This document shows positions 63,147 to 64,000 of a stretch of DNA of 64,000 nucleotides, piece by piece (the stretch's first letter is position 1; every line of letters begins with the position of its first letter). The translations under genes and the position numbers were made by a program. The notes beneath the pieces are model-generated. The model was given only the letters and a program-made list of their open reading frames with translations. It made no database searches and was not told where the DNA came from. Source of the stretch: Lachnospiraceae bacterium (lineage in GTDB: Bacteria; Bacillota; Clostridia; Lachnospirales; Lachnospiraceae); assembly GCA_017511045.1 (NCBI GenBank), contig JAFWLM010000005.1, forward strand, positions 62,001 to 126,000, read 5' to 3'.

Positions 63147-64000
63147 TGAATATAATGCAGCATTTTCCGATTATCGCCGTAATGAGTCTCTTCCTTGGAG
63201 CTTTCCTGGTCGAGATCTTCGGACGGAAAAACAAAATTGTACGAAACATGATCACAATGGTCTTTGTGGCGATCTCTTTCCTTTGTATCATCGCCCTGAT
63301 CAAGCCGGTCTTCTTAGATGGTGAAGTGATCTCCTACTGGCTCGGAAACTGGGAGCCTGTAAACGGCTATGCGATCGGTATCGGCTACGAAGTGGATGCA
63401 CTGAGTCTGTTCTTTGCGATCCTGGTCGTGCTGACCTTTACACTTTCCACCATCTACTCTTTCCGCTACATGGAAAGAGATGACCATTTAGGACACTACT
63501 ACACTCTGTTCCTGATGCTCTCGGGTGGTGTGCTTGGCCTTGTCCTGACCGGTGATATCTTCAATATGTATGTCATGGTCGAGATCATGACCTTTGCTGC
63601 GGTCGCTCTTACGGCATTCCGCAACTACAAAAAAGGCGCATTGGAATCTGCGTTTAAATACCTGGTGATCGGATCTGTCGGATCCGGCTTTACCCTGACC
63701 GGTATCTGCCTGGTCTACATGCAGTGTCATACCCTGAACATGGCACAGCTTTCCTCGATCCTGGCAAATCATCTGACACCGACCACGATCCTGGCTCTCG
63801 CGCTGATCTTCATCGGCTTCGGTGTTAAGAGCTTTATGGTTCCGTTCCATACTCCGGCGGCAGATGCCTATGCAACAGCTCCGTCGTCCATCTCGATGGT
63901 CTTTTCCGGAATGGTCAACAAGGCAGGTGTTTACGGCATGATCCGGCTGATGTTCGTTGTCTTCATGATGATGGACAAAACAACAATGCAGATCCTGCTG
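63143..64000 (+). CDS. MrpD/MnhD-like antiporter subunit (MbhH-type), N-terminal part
   Basis: The first 286 codons are seen; the gene runs off the window. AAGGAGG lies 8 nt before the ATG. The proton-pumping residues of the NuoL/M/N family are present: Glu147 (MYVMVEIMTF), Lys229 (FGVKSFMVPFHTPAADAYATAPS) and Lys260 (MVNKAGVYG). It is the main ion-translocating subunit. The small subunit, membrane anchor and ferredoxin-like subunits should lie beyond 64000. Confidence 0.92.
   Translation, partial: MMNIMQHFPIIAVMSLFLGAFLVEIFGRKNKIVRNMITMVFVAISFLCIIALIKPVFLDGEVISYWLGNWEPVNGYAIGIGYEVDALSLFFAILVVLTFTLSTIYSFRYMERDDHLGHYYTLFLMLSGGVLGLVLTGDIFNMYVMVEIMTFAAVALTAFRNYKKGALESAFKYLVIGSVGSGFTLTGICLVYMQCHTLNMAQLSSILANHLTPTTILALALIFIGFGVKSFMVPFHTPAADAYATAPSSISMVFSGMVNKAGVYGMIRLMFVVFMMMDKTTMQILL

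Noticed and set aside
1..64000. CRISPR arrays, insertion sequences, prophage or integrase genes
   Set aside because: No regular spaced repeats, transposase, integrase or phage structural genes were recognised on either strand.

Overview
The window reads as chromosome of a mid-G+C, strictly anaerobic Firmicute, most likely a clostridial gut organism of the Lachnospiraceae type. The evidence is an L10-leader-controlled rplJL operon, rpoBC, a CdaA/CdaR pair, an MscL with a clostridial-style zinc-ribbon tail, a RibU-type ECF component and a Mbh/Mrp-type hydrogenase. No rRNA, CRISPR array, phage or insertion sequence was seen. Coding density is very high and no gene-free stretch exceeds 300 bases.

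Bases 1-23849 form one long minus-strand surface-polysaccharide locus. It contains glycosyltransferases, FnlC/WbuB-like genes for L-FucNAc-type sugars, sugar epimerase/SDR/isomerase genes and an FAD oxidoreductase. It also has an unusually large acyl-decoration apparatus: three MBOAT acyltransferases with three SGNH/DHHW partners, an AMP-forming ligase interrupted by an in-frame TGA, two acyl carrier proteins, a MaoC hydratase, an acyltransferase-3 protein and an FkbH enzyme that probably makes glyceryl-ACP. Many of the genes are coupled by ATGA or TAATG overlaps.

Bases 23939-35229 are mixed housekeeping and accessory genes: mscL, a MATE pump, a KOW/Sel1-like protein, typA, tRNA-Val(GAC), a RibU-like transporter, a GNAT, a lipoprotein, a secreted-type transglutaminase and asnB.

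Bases 35311-38384 hold a fourth Dlt-like module (SGNH protein, MBOAT, ACP). It lies only 23 nt downstream of rpoC with no visible terminator, so it looks co-transcribed with rpoBC. Bases 38408-49634 are the classic rpmG-secE-nusG-rplKA / rplJL / rpoBC region with recognisable promoters, an L10 leader with attenuator and a hairpin-rich 5' leader in front of rpmG.

Bases 49917-56259 form an apparent operon: a serine-palmitoyltransferase-like enzyme, a ketoreductase-like SDR, two small membrane proteins, cdaA, cdaR and galE. This suggests a sphingoid-type lipid pathway tied to envelope and c-di-AMP genes. A macro-domain gene follows.

Bases 57059-64000 (plus strand) hold a DUF362 protein, HypC and then a group 4 [NiFe] hydrogenase/Mrp cluster (NuoC-like subunit, catalytic subunit, HypA, MrpE-F-G, MbhD/E-like, MrpB-C-D) running off the window. 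A Rex-box-like palindrome sits just before the hydrogenase genes.
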